The position numbers and the translations under genes were made by a program. The notes under the pieces are model-generated. The model was not told the origin of the DNA and made no database searches. It saw nothing but the letters and a program-made list of their open reading frames with translations. A stretch of 64,000 bases of DNA from Prolixibacteraceae bacterium (GTDB lineage: Bacteria; Bacteroidota; Bacteroidia; Bacteroidales; Prolixibacteraceae). Positions 29,973 to 37,908 of this stretch are shown here, one piece after another. Every line of letters starts with the position of its first letter. Position 1 is the stretch's first letter. Location of the stretch: the NCBI GenBank assembly GCA_009773765.1, contig WTWZ01000002.1, positions 158,821 to 222,820 of the forward strand, read 5' to 3'.

Positions 29973-30665
29973 ATGAAGTGGCTGCAAAAAATACTGGAGG
30001 TTGACAAAGAAATCTTTCTTTTTTTGAATGGCTTTCACAGCCCTTTTTGGGATACTATTATGTTGATGGTCACCCGCAAGGAAACCTGGTTTCCGTTTTT
30101 TGCCATTATCATATACTACGTTGTTAAGAATTTCAGGGTAAAAGCCTGGTTGGTTTTGTTTTTTCTGGCGCTGCTTATTCTTTTCAGCGACCAGTTTTCG
30201 GTTTTGCTCAAAGAAAACATCCGGCGTTTACGCCCTGTTTACCAGCCCGAAATTGAACATCTCGTTCATAATGTTTTGCGAAAGGGCGGACTTTACGGTT
30301 TTGTGTCGTCTCATGCTGCCAATGGTTTTGCCATTTTTGCGCTTACAACCCGTATTTTCAAAAATAAAACCTATTGGTCCCTCTTGCTTTTCTGGACAGT
30401 TATTTTTTCGTATTCCCGCATTTATTCCGGCGTTCATTATCCCCTTGATATTTTGGGCGGAGCAGTTTTGGGCTGGGGAATCGGAGTTTTACTGTATAAA
30501 CTGCTGATTTTTACAGAAACCCGTTTTTGGGCAGAAAAACAACCAATAATCGCAACCTTAATACTCCCAAAGGCTCAGTCGGCAATTGTATTGCTTGTTT
30601 TTGCAGTTCTCCTGACAACGGTTTTTATTGTAAGTTCAATACTTCATCATTACGGATATTTGTAA
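29973..30665 (+). CDS. PAP2-family membrane phosphatase
   Basis: A 230-residue protein with about six membrane helices and the three PAP2 motifs: KENIRRLRP (K-x6-RP), FVSSHAANGF (PSGH variant with SSHA) and SRIYSGVHYPLDILGG (SR-x5-H-x3-D). Such enzymes dephosphorylate lipid phosphates, for example undecaprenyl or phosphatidylglycerol phosphate, on the periplasmic side. The start ATG immediately follows the obg stop, indicating translational coupling. Confidence 0.88.
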   Translation: MKWLQKILEVDKEIFLFLNGFHSPFWDTIMLMVTRKETWFPFFAIIIYYVVKNFRVKAWLVLFFLALLILFSDQFSVLLKENIRRLRPVYQPEIEHLVHNVLRKGGLYGFVSSHAANGFAIFALTTRIFKNKTYWSLLLFWTVIFSYSRIYSGVHYPLDILGGAVLGWGIGVLLYKLLIFTETRFWAEKQPIIATLILPKAQSAIVLLVFAVLLTTVFIVSSILHHYGYL

Positions 30666-30667
30666 AA

Positions 30668-32455
30668 ATGAATGCAGCGGTTGAAACTTTTTACAGTCAA
30701 AAAGCGGGTGAATATGACGTTCAGATTAAAGCAATTTCTGTAAAACTGAGACGTTTTGCGTGGTACCGGTTTTTTACTTTTTTGGCAATTTTTGCACCCC
30801 TTTTTATTTTTGGTTTCAAAAGCTGGTTTACGTTGTTTTTTTCATTGGCGGCAATCATCCTTTTTTTATTTCTGATTAAGAAAAATATTGAACTCGAAAA
30901 ATCTAAAAAGAAAATACAGGTGCTGAAAAAATTGGTTGACGATGAACTTTTGGCGCTCAACCACCAATTTTTACATTTTAAAAATGGCTCCGGATTTCTG
31001 AATACCGCCCATTTTTTTTCGTACGATTTGGATTTGTTTGGCGAAGGCTCCCTGTTTCAGTTTATTAACCGCACTGCAACGGTAAGCGGTGAGCACAAAC
31101 TGGCCGGGTGGCTCATAAAACCGGCCATTCGAAAAGATGAAATTGCCGGTAAACAGGAAGCGGTGCGCGAACTTTCTCAAATTCCGGAATGGCGTTTGAA
31201 TTTTCTGGCTGAGGGACAAATGTTTGAAGAAACCAGCCAGGTGCATGATGAAATCCTTTCGTGGGCAGGGTTGGAATTAAAACTTAAGAATGCCGCTGTA
31301 ATTAAATGGTTATTAAAGGTAATTCCACTCTTGACTTTAATTTCAATAATTCCGGCAGCAACTGGGATTACCAATTTATTTTTATGGTTTATGATTTTGG
31401 CCCAGTGGATTTTACTGTACTATTTCAGAAAGAACATAACACGCTATTTCAGTTTTTTTGGACAAAAATCAGGATTGCTTGCCAAATACATGCAGTTGCT
31501 TCAGTTTATCGAGGAAAAAGAATTTCAATCCAATTTGTTGTGCGAACTTCAGAATAAAGTCAAAAAACCTGTTTCTGTCAGTAAAATATTCCATCAGTTA
31601 AAGAATTTGGTTGAACAGTTTGAATACCGACAAAATATTCTGGTCGGGGTTGCTTTAAACAGTGTTTTACTGTGGGATATTCGTTGTGTTTACAGGCTTT
31701 GGAACTGGCATAACCAGCATCGTCAGAAACTGGCCAACTGGCTCGAAGTAATTGCTGAAACCGATGCGTTAATCAGTCTGGCTAATTTTACCAATAACCA
31801 CCCCGATTTTAATTTTCCGGAAATTCAGGAAGGCGTTTTTACTTTTCAGGCCGTAAAAATGGGGCATCCGCTTTTGCATAAAAACAAACGGGTTTGTAAC
31901 GATTTCGAAATAAACGGCTGTGCAAAAGTGATGATTATTACAGGGGCAAACATGGCCGGTAAAAGTACATTTTTGCGCACAGTTGGCGTTAACCTAATAC
32001 TTGCACGCACCGGCGCCCCGGTTTGTGCCGAAAATATGGTTTTTACACCCATCGAAATCTATACAAATATGAGGACAACCGACTCGCTGCTAAAAGACGA
32101 ATCGTACTTTTTTGCCGAGTTAAAAAGAATAAAAGGTGTGCTCGACTGGCTGCGGAAAGGGGAACGGATTTTTGTTATTCTTGATGAGATGCTGAAAGGG
32201 ACCAACTCAGTTGACAAATTAAACGGTTCTAAAGAACTAATCAGGAAACTGGTTGAGTTAAAATCGGTTTCGCTGGTTGCCACCCACGATTTGAAACTCA
32301 GCGAAATGGAGGATGAATTTCCTCAGCATGTTTTTAATAAATGCTTCGAAATCAGAATAGAAAACGAAGATTTGGTATTCGATTATAAACTTTCCGATGG
32401 AGTTACAAAAACCATGAATGCCACTTTCCTGATGAAAAAAATGGGGATTATCTGA
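30668..32455 (+). CDS. Membrane-associated MutS-family ATPase
   Basis: The start at 30668 (MNAAVETFYSQKAGEYDVQI) gives 595 residues. Two hydrophobic helices occur at about 33-72 and two more at about 210-250, followed by the MutS core helices and the ABC-type ATPase domain: Walker A GANMAGKSTFLRTVG (about 426), SYFFAELKRI, Walker B FVILDEMLKGTNSVDK and the VATHDL switch. The mismatch-binding and connector domains of MutS1 are absent. These short MutS-like proteins with membrane segments are found in Bacteroidota; their role is unknown, and mismatch repair should not be assumed. Confidence 0.8.
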   Translation: MNAAVETFYSQKAGEYDVQIKAISVKLRRFAWYRFFTFLAIFAPLFIFGFKSWFTLFFSLAAIILFLFLIKKNIELEKSKKKIQVLKKLVDDELLALNHQFLHFKNGSGFLNTAHFFSYDLDLFGEGSLFQFINRTATVSGEHKLAGWLIKPAIRKDEIAGKQEAVRELSQIPEWRLNFLAEGQMFEETSQVHDEILSWAGLELKLKNAAVIKWLLKVIPLLTLISIIPAATGITNLFLWFMILAQWILLYYFRKNITRYFSFFGQKSGLLAKYMQLLQFIEEKEFQSNLLCELQNKVKKPVSVSKIFHQLKNLVEQFEYRQNILVGVALNSVLLWDIRCVYRLWNWHNQHRQKLANWLEVIAETDALISLANFTNNHPDFNFPEIQEGVFTFQAVKMGHPLLHKNKRVCNDFEINGCAKVMIITGANMAGKSTFLRTVGVNLILARTGAPVCAENMVFTPIEIYTNMRTTDSLLKDESYFFAELKRIKGVLDWLRKGERIFVILDEMLKGTNSVDKLNGSKELIRKLVELKSVSLVATHDLKLSEMEDEFPQHVFNKCFEIRIENEDLVFDYKLSDGVTKTMNATFLMKKMGII

Positions 32456-32488
32456 ACAGTTTTTCAACCGGGTTTTGTTAGTTATTGG

Positions 32489-32507
32489 TTTGGCAGGCGC
32501 TGCCAAA
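32489..32507. promoter_or_regulatory. 19-bp perfect palindrome upstream of parE
   Basis: TTTGGCAG GCG CTGCCAAA lies 34 bp after the mutS-like stop and 18 bp before the TAnnTTTG element of parE. There is no T-tract, so it may be an operator as well as a weak terminator hairpin. Confidence 0.45.
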
Positions 32508-32524
32508 TCCACCATTGTTTTAGT

Positions 32525-32532
32525 TATATTTG
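32525..32532 (+). promoter_or_regulatory. Candidate -7 element of parE-parC
   Basis: TATATTTG matches TAnnTTTG and lies 18 bp before the parE start codon. Confidence 0.5.
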
Positions 32533-32550
32533 CGGCAAAATAAAGGATTT

Positions 32551-34389
32551 ATGGCTCCGAATTACGATGAAGGGACAATAAGGACGTTAGACTGGCAGGA
32601 ACACATACGGAAACGCCCGGGAATGTACATAGGGAAGCTGGGCGACGGCACTGCTGCCGATGATGGTATTTATGTTCTGCTGAAGGAAGTTTTGGATAAT
32701 TCCGTCGATGAATTTATGATGGGGTTTGGCAAAAAAATTACCGTTGAAATTGACCAGGAAAAGGTAAAAGTCCGCGATTTCGGGCGCGGGATTCCGCTGG
32801 GAAAACTCGACGATGTAGTGAGCAAAATGAACACCGGCGCCAAATATGATTCCAAGGTTTTTAAAAAGTCGGTTGGGTTGAACGGAGTTGGTATAAAAGC
32901 GGTAAACGCACTCTCTTCCGATTTCATGATAAAGGCGGTGCGCGAAGGGGTGGCAAAGGAAATCCACTTCAGCAGGGGAATAAAAACAAGAGAGGAAGAA
33001 TTAACCAGCATTGATGAACCCAATGGGACCATTGTGGTTTTTGAGCCCGACCAAACCGTTTTTAAAAAATATCACTACATGGGCGATTTTGTGGTGAATA
33101 TGATTAAAAATTATACTTTTCTGAATTCAGGGCTGGTAATCGAATACAATGGTGAAAAATATTGCTCGAAAAACGGCTTGCGTGATTTACTTGAGGAAAA
33201 CATGGATCATGAGCCCATTTACCCCATTATTCATCTCAGGGGCGAAGATATTGAAGTAGCCATCACCCACGGGAACCAGTACGGCGAAGATTATTACTCG
33301 TTTGTGAACGGCCAGCACACATCGCAGGGGGGGACCCATTTGCAGGCATTTCGGGAGGTATTGGTAAAAACCATCCGCGATTTTTACAAAAAGGATTTCG
33401 ACCCGTCGGATATCCGTGCATCAATTGTTGCCGCAGTCAGTATTAAAGTTGAAGAGCCTGTTTTCGAGTCGCAGACAAAAACCAAACTGGGATCGAGGGA
33501 TATTGGCCCCGACGGGCCTTCGGTGAGGGCGCATGTAGCCAATTTCCTGCAAAAAGAACTCGACAATTTTATGCATAAAAATCCCGATACCGCATCGGTG
33601 CTTTTGCGCAGAATCCAGGAATCGGAACGCGAAAGAAAAGCCATTTCAGGCATTAAAAAACTTGCAAAAGACAGGGCAAAAAAATCGAGCCTGCACAATA
33701 AAAAACTGCGCGACTGCCGTGTTCATTTCGACGACACTAAAAACCCGCGATATGAAGAGTCGAGTATTTTTATAACCGAAGGCGATTCGGCCAGCGGCTC
33801 AATTACAAAATCACGCGATGTAAATACCCAGGCGGTTTTCAGTTTAAGGGGCAAACCGCTGAATACCTATGGGCTTACTAAAAAAGTGGTTTACGAAAAC
33901 GAAGAATTTAACCTTTTACAGGCCGCTTTAAACATTGAGGACAGCATCGATGATTTGCGCTACAACAAGGTAATAATTGCAACCGATGCCGATGTTGACG
34001 GAATGCATATCCGGTTACTGCTGATTACATTTTTTCTGCAGTTTTTCCCCGAATTAATCCGGAAAGGGCATTTGTATATTTTGCAAACCCCTCTGTTCAG
34101 GGTAAGAAACAAGCAGAAAACCTTTTATTGTTATTCTGAAGCCGAAAAAATAAAAGCAATCAATCAGCTTCGGGGGAAACCCGAAATTACGCGGTTCAAA
34201 GGATTGGGCGAAATTTCGCCCGATGAGTTTAAGAACTTCATCGGTATTGATATCAGGCTTGAACCGGTAATAATGAAAAAGCATGAATCGATTGCACAAA
34301 TGCTTGAATATTATATGGGGAAAAACACTCCCGAACGACAGGATTTCATCATAGAAAATTTGTATGTTGAAAAAGATGAAGTTGCATAA
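32551..34389 (+). CDS. parE: DNA topoisomerase IV subunit B (ParE)
   Basis: ATPase subunit of the type IIA topoisomerase that decatenates chromosomes. From ATG 32551 it has 612 residues. Visible motifs are the GHKL site ([35 protein letters not shown]), the transducer, and the Toprim domain with [12 protein letters not shown] and DADVDGMHI, then the C-terminal [14 protein letters not shown] GyrB from the same lineage would be slightly longer; pairing with the downstream 892-residue ParC-like protein supports ParE. The two genes are 9 bp apart. Confidence 0.9.
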   Translation: MAPNYDEGTIRTLDWQEHIRKRPGMYIGKLGDGTAADDGIYVLLKEVLDNSVDEFMMGFGKKITVEIDQEKVKVRDFGRGIPLGKLDDVVSKMNTGAKYDSKVFKKSVGLNGVGIKAVNALSSDFMIKAVREGVAKEIHFSRGIKTREEELTSIDEPNGTIVVFEPDQTVFKKYHYMGDFVVNMIKNYTFLNSGLVIEYNGEKYCSKNGLRDLLEENMDHEPIYPIIHLRGEDIEVAITHGNQYGEDYYSFVNGQHTSQGGTHLQAFREVLVKTIRDFYKKDFDPSDIRASIVAAVSIKVEEPVFESQTKTKLGSRDIGPDGPSVRAHVANFLQKELDNFMHKNPDTASVLLRRIQESERERKAISGIKKLAKDRAKKSSLHNKKLRDCRVHFDDTKNPRYEESSIFITEGDSASGSITKSRDVNTQAVFSLRGKPLNTYGLTKKVVYENEEFNLLQAALNIEDSIDDLRYNKVIIATDADVDGMHIRLLLITFFLQFFPELIRKGHLYILQTPLFRVRNKQKTFYCYSEAEKIKAINQLRGKPEITRFKGLGEISPDEFKNFIGIDIRLEPVIMKKHESIAQMLEYYMGKNTPERQDFIIENLYVEKDEVA

Positions 34390-34398
34390 AAACGCAAA

Positions 34399-37077
34399 AT
34401 GTCAGAAGAACTTATAAATAACGAAGAATTGCCGGAAGTGCCCCTTGAACAGGAAGAAGAGGTAGCCGATGAAGTAGTTTACCTGTCGGGGATGTACCGC
34501 AACTGGTTTCTCGATTATGCTTCATACGTAATTCTGGAAAGGGCTGTCCCATACATTAACGACGGCCTCAAACCGGTCCAGCGCCGCATTATGCACGCCA
34601 TGCGCGAAATGGATGACGGGCGCTACAATAAAGTGGCCAATATTATCGGGCAAACCATGCAGTATCACCCGCATGGCGACGCTTCAATAGGCGATGCAAT
34701 TGTTCAGTTGGGGCAAAAGGAACTGCTTATTGATACACAGGGAAATTGGGGAAATATACATACGGGCGATGGTGCGGCAGCACCCCGTTATATCGAGGCA
34801 CGGCTGTCGAAATTCGCCCTCGAAGTGCTTTTCAACCCAAAAACCACAGTCTGGAAATTTTCGTATGATGGCCGGAAAAGGGAACCGGTTACGCTTCCTG
34901 TAAAATTCCCGTTATTGCTCGCACAGGGCGTCGATGGCATTGCAGTTGGCCTGGCATCGAAACTGTTTCCCCATAATTTTATTGAATTGATTGATGCATC
35001 AATTGCCTGTCTGAAAAATCAGGATTTCGAATTGCTGCCTGATTTTCCGACCGGTGGATTGGCCGATTTCAGCAAATATAACGATGGTTTGCGGGGAGGT
35101 ACCGTAAAAGTGCGCGCAAAAATAGAAAAGCGCGATAACAAAACCCTGGTGGTTACCGAACTACCCTTTGGCAAAACCACGTCAACCTTAATCGAGTCCA
35201 TTATCAAGGCAAACGACAAGGGAAAAATCAAAATCAAAAAAATCGACGATAACACGGCCGGGAATGTTGAAATCCAGGTTCATCTTGCTACCGGCGTTTC
35301 ATCAGATAAAACCATCGACGCTTTGTATGCTTTTACTGATTGCGAAGTTTCTCTGTCGCCCAACTCGGTAATTATTGAAAACGACAAGCCTATTTTTATC
35401 GGTGTAAAAGAAATTCTGCGACGATCGGCCGACAGTACTCTTCAACTTTTAAAACGCGAGCTCGAAATCAGGAAATCGGAATTGGAAGAGGACTGGCATT
35501 ATTCTTCACTCGAAAAAATATTTATTGAAGAACGGATTTACAAGGATAAAAAGTTTGAGGATTCGGAAAATATGGACCAGGCCACCGCACATATCGACAC
35601 GCGGCTCGAACCATGGAAACCAAAGCTGAAACGCGAAGTAACACGCGATGATATTCTGAAACTGATGGAAATTAAAATGGCCCGCATACTGAAATTCAAC
35701 AAGGATAAGGCCGGGGAAATGTTAAAGGCCATTGAGGACGAAATTGCCGAGGTGGAAAATAACATCAGGAATATTGTCGCGTTCACCATAAAATGGTTTG
35801 TTCACCTGAAAACCAAATTTGGAAAAGGACGGGAGCGAAAAACAGAAATACGCAGTTTTGAAAATATTGAGGCTACAAAAGTGGTGGTACGCAACGAAAA
35901 ACTCTACCTCGACCGTAAAGAAGGTTTTGTTGGCACTGGATTAAAAAAGGCCGAATACATTTGCGACTGTTCGGATATCGACGATATTATTGTTTTCCGC
36001 CGCGACGGGACTTATTTTATTTCGAAGGTGGCCGATAAGGCATTTATCGATAAAAATCCGCTGCACGTTGAAATTTTCAAAAAGAAAGATAACCGCACCG
36101 TTTACAATGTAGTTTACAAGGACGGCGAATCGGGGTTTTATTACATGAAACGATTCTCGGTAACCGGTGTTACACGCGATAAAGAATACAACTTAACACA
36201 GGAAACCAAGGGGTCGAGGGTGGTGTATTTCTCGGCAAACCCAAATGGCGAGGCTGAGGTTTTAAAAATTGTGCTTAAACCAAAACCCCGCGTCAAAAAG
36301 CTGGTTTTCGAGGCCGATATGGGCGAACTGGCTATCAAAGGGCGCCAATCAATCGGTAACCTGCTCACCAAAAACGAAGTTCATAAAATCAGTCTGAAAG
36401 AGAAAGGACATTCTACTTTGGGAGGCCGTAAGATATGGTTCGACGAGGATGTGCTGCGCCTGAATGCCGATAACCGCGGAAAGTACCTGGGCGAATTTTC
36501 GGGCGAAGATAAAATTTTAGCGCTTTATAAACGGGGTGATTATCAGCTTTACAATTACGATTTGAGCAACCATTTTGAAGCCGATATCCTGGCCATCGAA
36601 AAATTCGACAGCGGAAAGGTTTTATCGGTGGTTTATTTCGATGCCGAGCAGCAGTACTACTATGTTAAACGTTTTGAAATAGAGGATTCGGAAGGGAAAA
36701 TGTACCGCTTTATTGGCGAACACCCTGATAATAAACTGGTAAGTGTAACCTGGGTCCGCTACCCGCGTTTGGAGCTTGAATTTGGGGGTAAATATGCCGA
36801 CCGGGAAAACGAGATTATTGAAGTAGCGGAATTTATCGGGGTAAAATCGTGGAAAGCAAAAGGCAAACGGTTATCAAACTATGAAGTGGAAAACATTAAG
36901 GAAATTGAGCCGGTTGTTAAGGACGAACACGATAAACCGGAGCCCGATGAAATTATTGATCTCGAAATTATTGAACCAAAGGAAAAGGAAGAAAAACTGA
37001 GTTTTGATGATATCCCGTTTGAAATAAAAAGGCCTAAAAAGGATGCGCCCGATCCAACACAAATGTCGCTTTTCTAA
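34399..37077 (+). CDS. parC: DNA topoisomerase IV subunit A (ParC)
   Basis: Breakage-reunion subunit, 892 residues. The catalytic tyrosine is Tyr131 (AAAPRYIEARLSK); the quinolone-determining region is near HPHGDASIGDAIVQLG. A coiled-coil arm (ELEIRKSELEEDWHYSSLEK) and a degenerate beta-pinwheel C-terminal domain follow, with a long acidic tail (EPKEKEEKLSFDDIPFE). The GyrA box is not recognisable, which favours topo IV over gyrase. It is co-transcribed with parE. Confidence 0.9.
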   Translation: MSEELINNEELPEVPLEQEEEVADEVVYLSGMYRNWFLDYASYVILERAVPYINDGLKPVQRRIMHAMREMDDGRYNKVANIIGQTMQYHPHGDASIGDAIVQLGQKELLIDTQGNWGNIHTGDGAAAPRYIEARLSKFALEVLFNPKTTVWKFSYDGRKREPVTLPVKFPLLLAQGVDGIAVGLASKLFPHNFIELIDASIACLKNQDFELLPDFPTGGLADFSKYNDGLRGGTVKVRAKIEKRDNKTLVVTELPFGKTTSTLIESIIKANDKGKIKIKKIDDNTAGNVEIQVHLATGVSSDKTIDALYAFTDCEVSLSPNSVIIENDKPIFIGVKEILRRSADSTLQLLKRELEIRKSELEEDWHYSSLEKIFIEERIYKDKKFEDSENMDQATAHIDTRLEPWKPKLKREVTRDDILKLMEIKMARILKFNKDKAGEMLKAIEDEIAEVENNIRNIVAFTIKWFVHLKTKFGKGRERKTEIRSFENIEATKVVVRNEKLYLDRKEGFVGTGLKKAEYICDCSDIDDIIVFRRDGTYFISKVADKAFIDKNPLHVEIFKKKDNRTVYNVVYKDGESGFYYMKRFSVTGVTRDKEYNLTQETKGSRVVYFSANPNGEAEVLKIVLKPKPRVKKLVFEADMGELAIKGRQSIGNLLTKNEVHKISLKEKGHSTLGGRKIWFDEDVLRLNADNRGKYLGEFSGEDKILALYKRGDYQLYNYDLSNHFEADILAIEKFDSGKVLSVVYFDAEQQYYYVKRFEIEDSEGKMYRFIGEHPDNKLVSVTWVRYPRLELEFGGKYADRENEIIEVAEFIGVKSWKAKGKRLSNYEVENIKEIEPVVKDEHDKPEPDEIIDLEIIEPKEKEEKLSFDDIPFEIKRPKKDAPDPTQMSLF

Positions 37078-37155
37078 GTTTCGGGTTCAAAGTTCATAGT
37101 TTAAAGTTAAAGTTTTGAGTTCAAAAATTAAAGTTGAAAATTGCTGTTTTTTTCT

Positions 37156-37191
37156 CCTTCCCCTTTGTGGGGAAGGCCGGGAAGGGGGCTG
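37156..37191. repeat. GC-rich dispersed repeat with hairpin
   Basis: CCTTCCCC TTTGT GGGGAAGG forms an 8-bp stem, followed by CCGGGAAGGGGGCTG. The same unit in inverted orientation occurs at 42133-42170. Just before it (37080-37140) lies a stretch of loose AAGTT/AGTTCAAA direct repeats. Confidence 0.65.
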
Positions 37192-37194
37192 TTT

Positions 37195-37692
37195 ATGAGA
37201 ATCTACTTAATTGGATATATGGGTAGCGGCAAATCGACGCTGGGCCGCAAACTGGCCGGGCATTTAAACCTGCAGTTTGTAGATATGGACCACTACATTG
37301 AAATGCGAAACCATAAAACCATTCCGCAAATTTTTACCGAAGAGGGAGAAATTGAATTCAGAAAAAAGGAACGGAAAGCGCTTGAAGAACTTTCGGAATT
37401 TAGTGATATTGTGATTGCAACTGGTGGCGGCGCCCCCTGTTTTTTCGATAATATCGGTTTAATGAACAACTCGGGCAAAACCATTTATCTGAATATCGAT
37501 CCTTCAATTTTAGCCGACCGGCTGCTGAAATCAAAAACTGAAAGGCCATTGATAAAAGGAAAATCAAGGGAAGAGCTGGTAACTTTTATTGATGAATCTT
37601 TAAAAAAACGCAACCAGTTTTATCAGCAGGCAAAATTCGAAATAACCAGTCCCGATATCCCATTAAAAGTTATTGAAAAGTTGATTTCTTAA
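37195..37692 (+). CDS. aroK: Shikimate kinase
   Basis: Phosphorylates shikimate in aromatic amino-acid synthesis. The start at 37195 (MRIYLIGYMGSGKSTLGRKL) gives 165 residues with Walker A GYMGSGKST, the substrate Asp in VDMDHYIE, RKKERKAL, the GGGAPC loop and the LID ERPLIKGKS. The upstream in-frame TTG at 37141 would read through the dispersed repeat and is rejected. Confidence 0.93.
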   Translation: MRIYLIGYMGSGKSTLGRKLAGHLNLQFVDMDHYIEMRNHKTIPQIFTEEGEIEFRKKERKALEELSEFSDIVIATGGGAPCFFDNIGLMNNSGKTIYLNIDPSILADRLLKSKTERPLIKGKSREELVTFIDESLKKRNQFYQQAKFEITSPDIPLKVIEKLIS

Positions 37693-37701
37693 AATGATTT
37701 C

Positions 37702-37908
37702 ATGCCAGCAGCAACTCAAATATTTGCATGGGCCCTTAACGAAATCGGGGTACGTTTTGTATTTGGCGTTCAGGTAGCCAGGGCTGCCAATCGCGCTGAA
37801 TGCCAAACCGCGCTGAAACAGGCTTTTTCATCTGAAGGGACAATTGTTACTGAAGCAGTTGTGGGTGAAAGCGGGTATAATAATTTGGTGTTGAAACCAA
37901 ATAAATGA
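37702..37908 (+). pseudogene. Short ORF resembling an internally deleted TPP-dependent enzyme
   Basis: A 68-residue frame between aroK and the helicase gene. Its first 24 residues (MPAATQIFAWALNEIGVRFV, then FGVQ) look like the start of thiamine-pyrophosphate decarboxylase/synthase proteins (x-ALxxxGVxxVFGVPG). The last 40 (NRAECQTALKQAFSSEG, then a TEAVV strand) look like the C-terminal end of the same fold. The 450 or more residues between would be missing. The fusion point is after VFGVQ. The frame is clean, and its TGA overlaps the helicase start (ATGA), so it may still be translated. The match is by eye and moderate. Confidence 0.4.

Noticed and set aside
32551..37077. gyrB-gyrA rather than parE-parC
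   Set aside because: The A subunit lacks a recognisable GyrA box and the genes are adjacent, which favours topoisomerase IV; the choice is not absolute.
37702..37908. Treating the 68-codon ORF as an intact regulator
   Set aside because: The two ends look like parts of a large TPP enzyme; no DNA-binding or signalling motif is visible.
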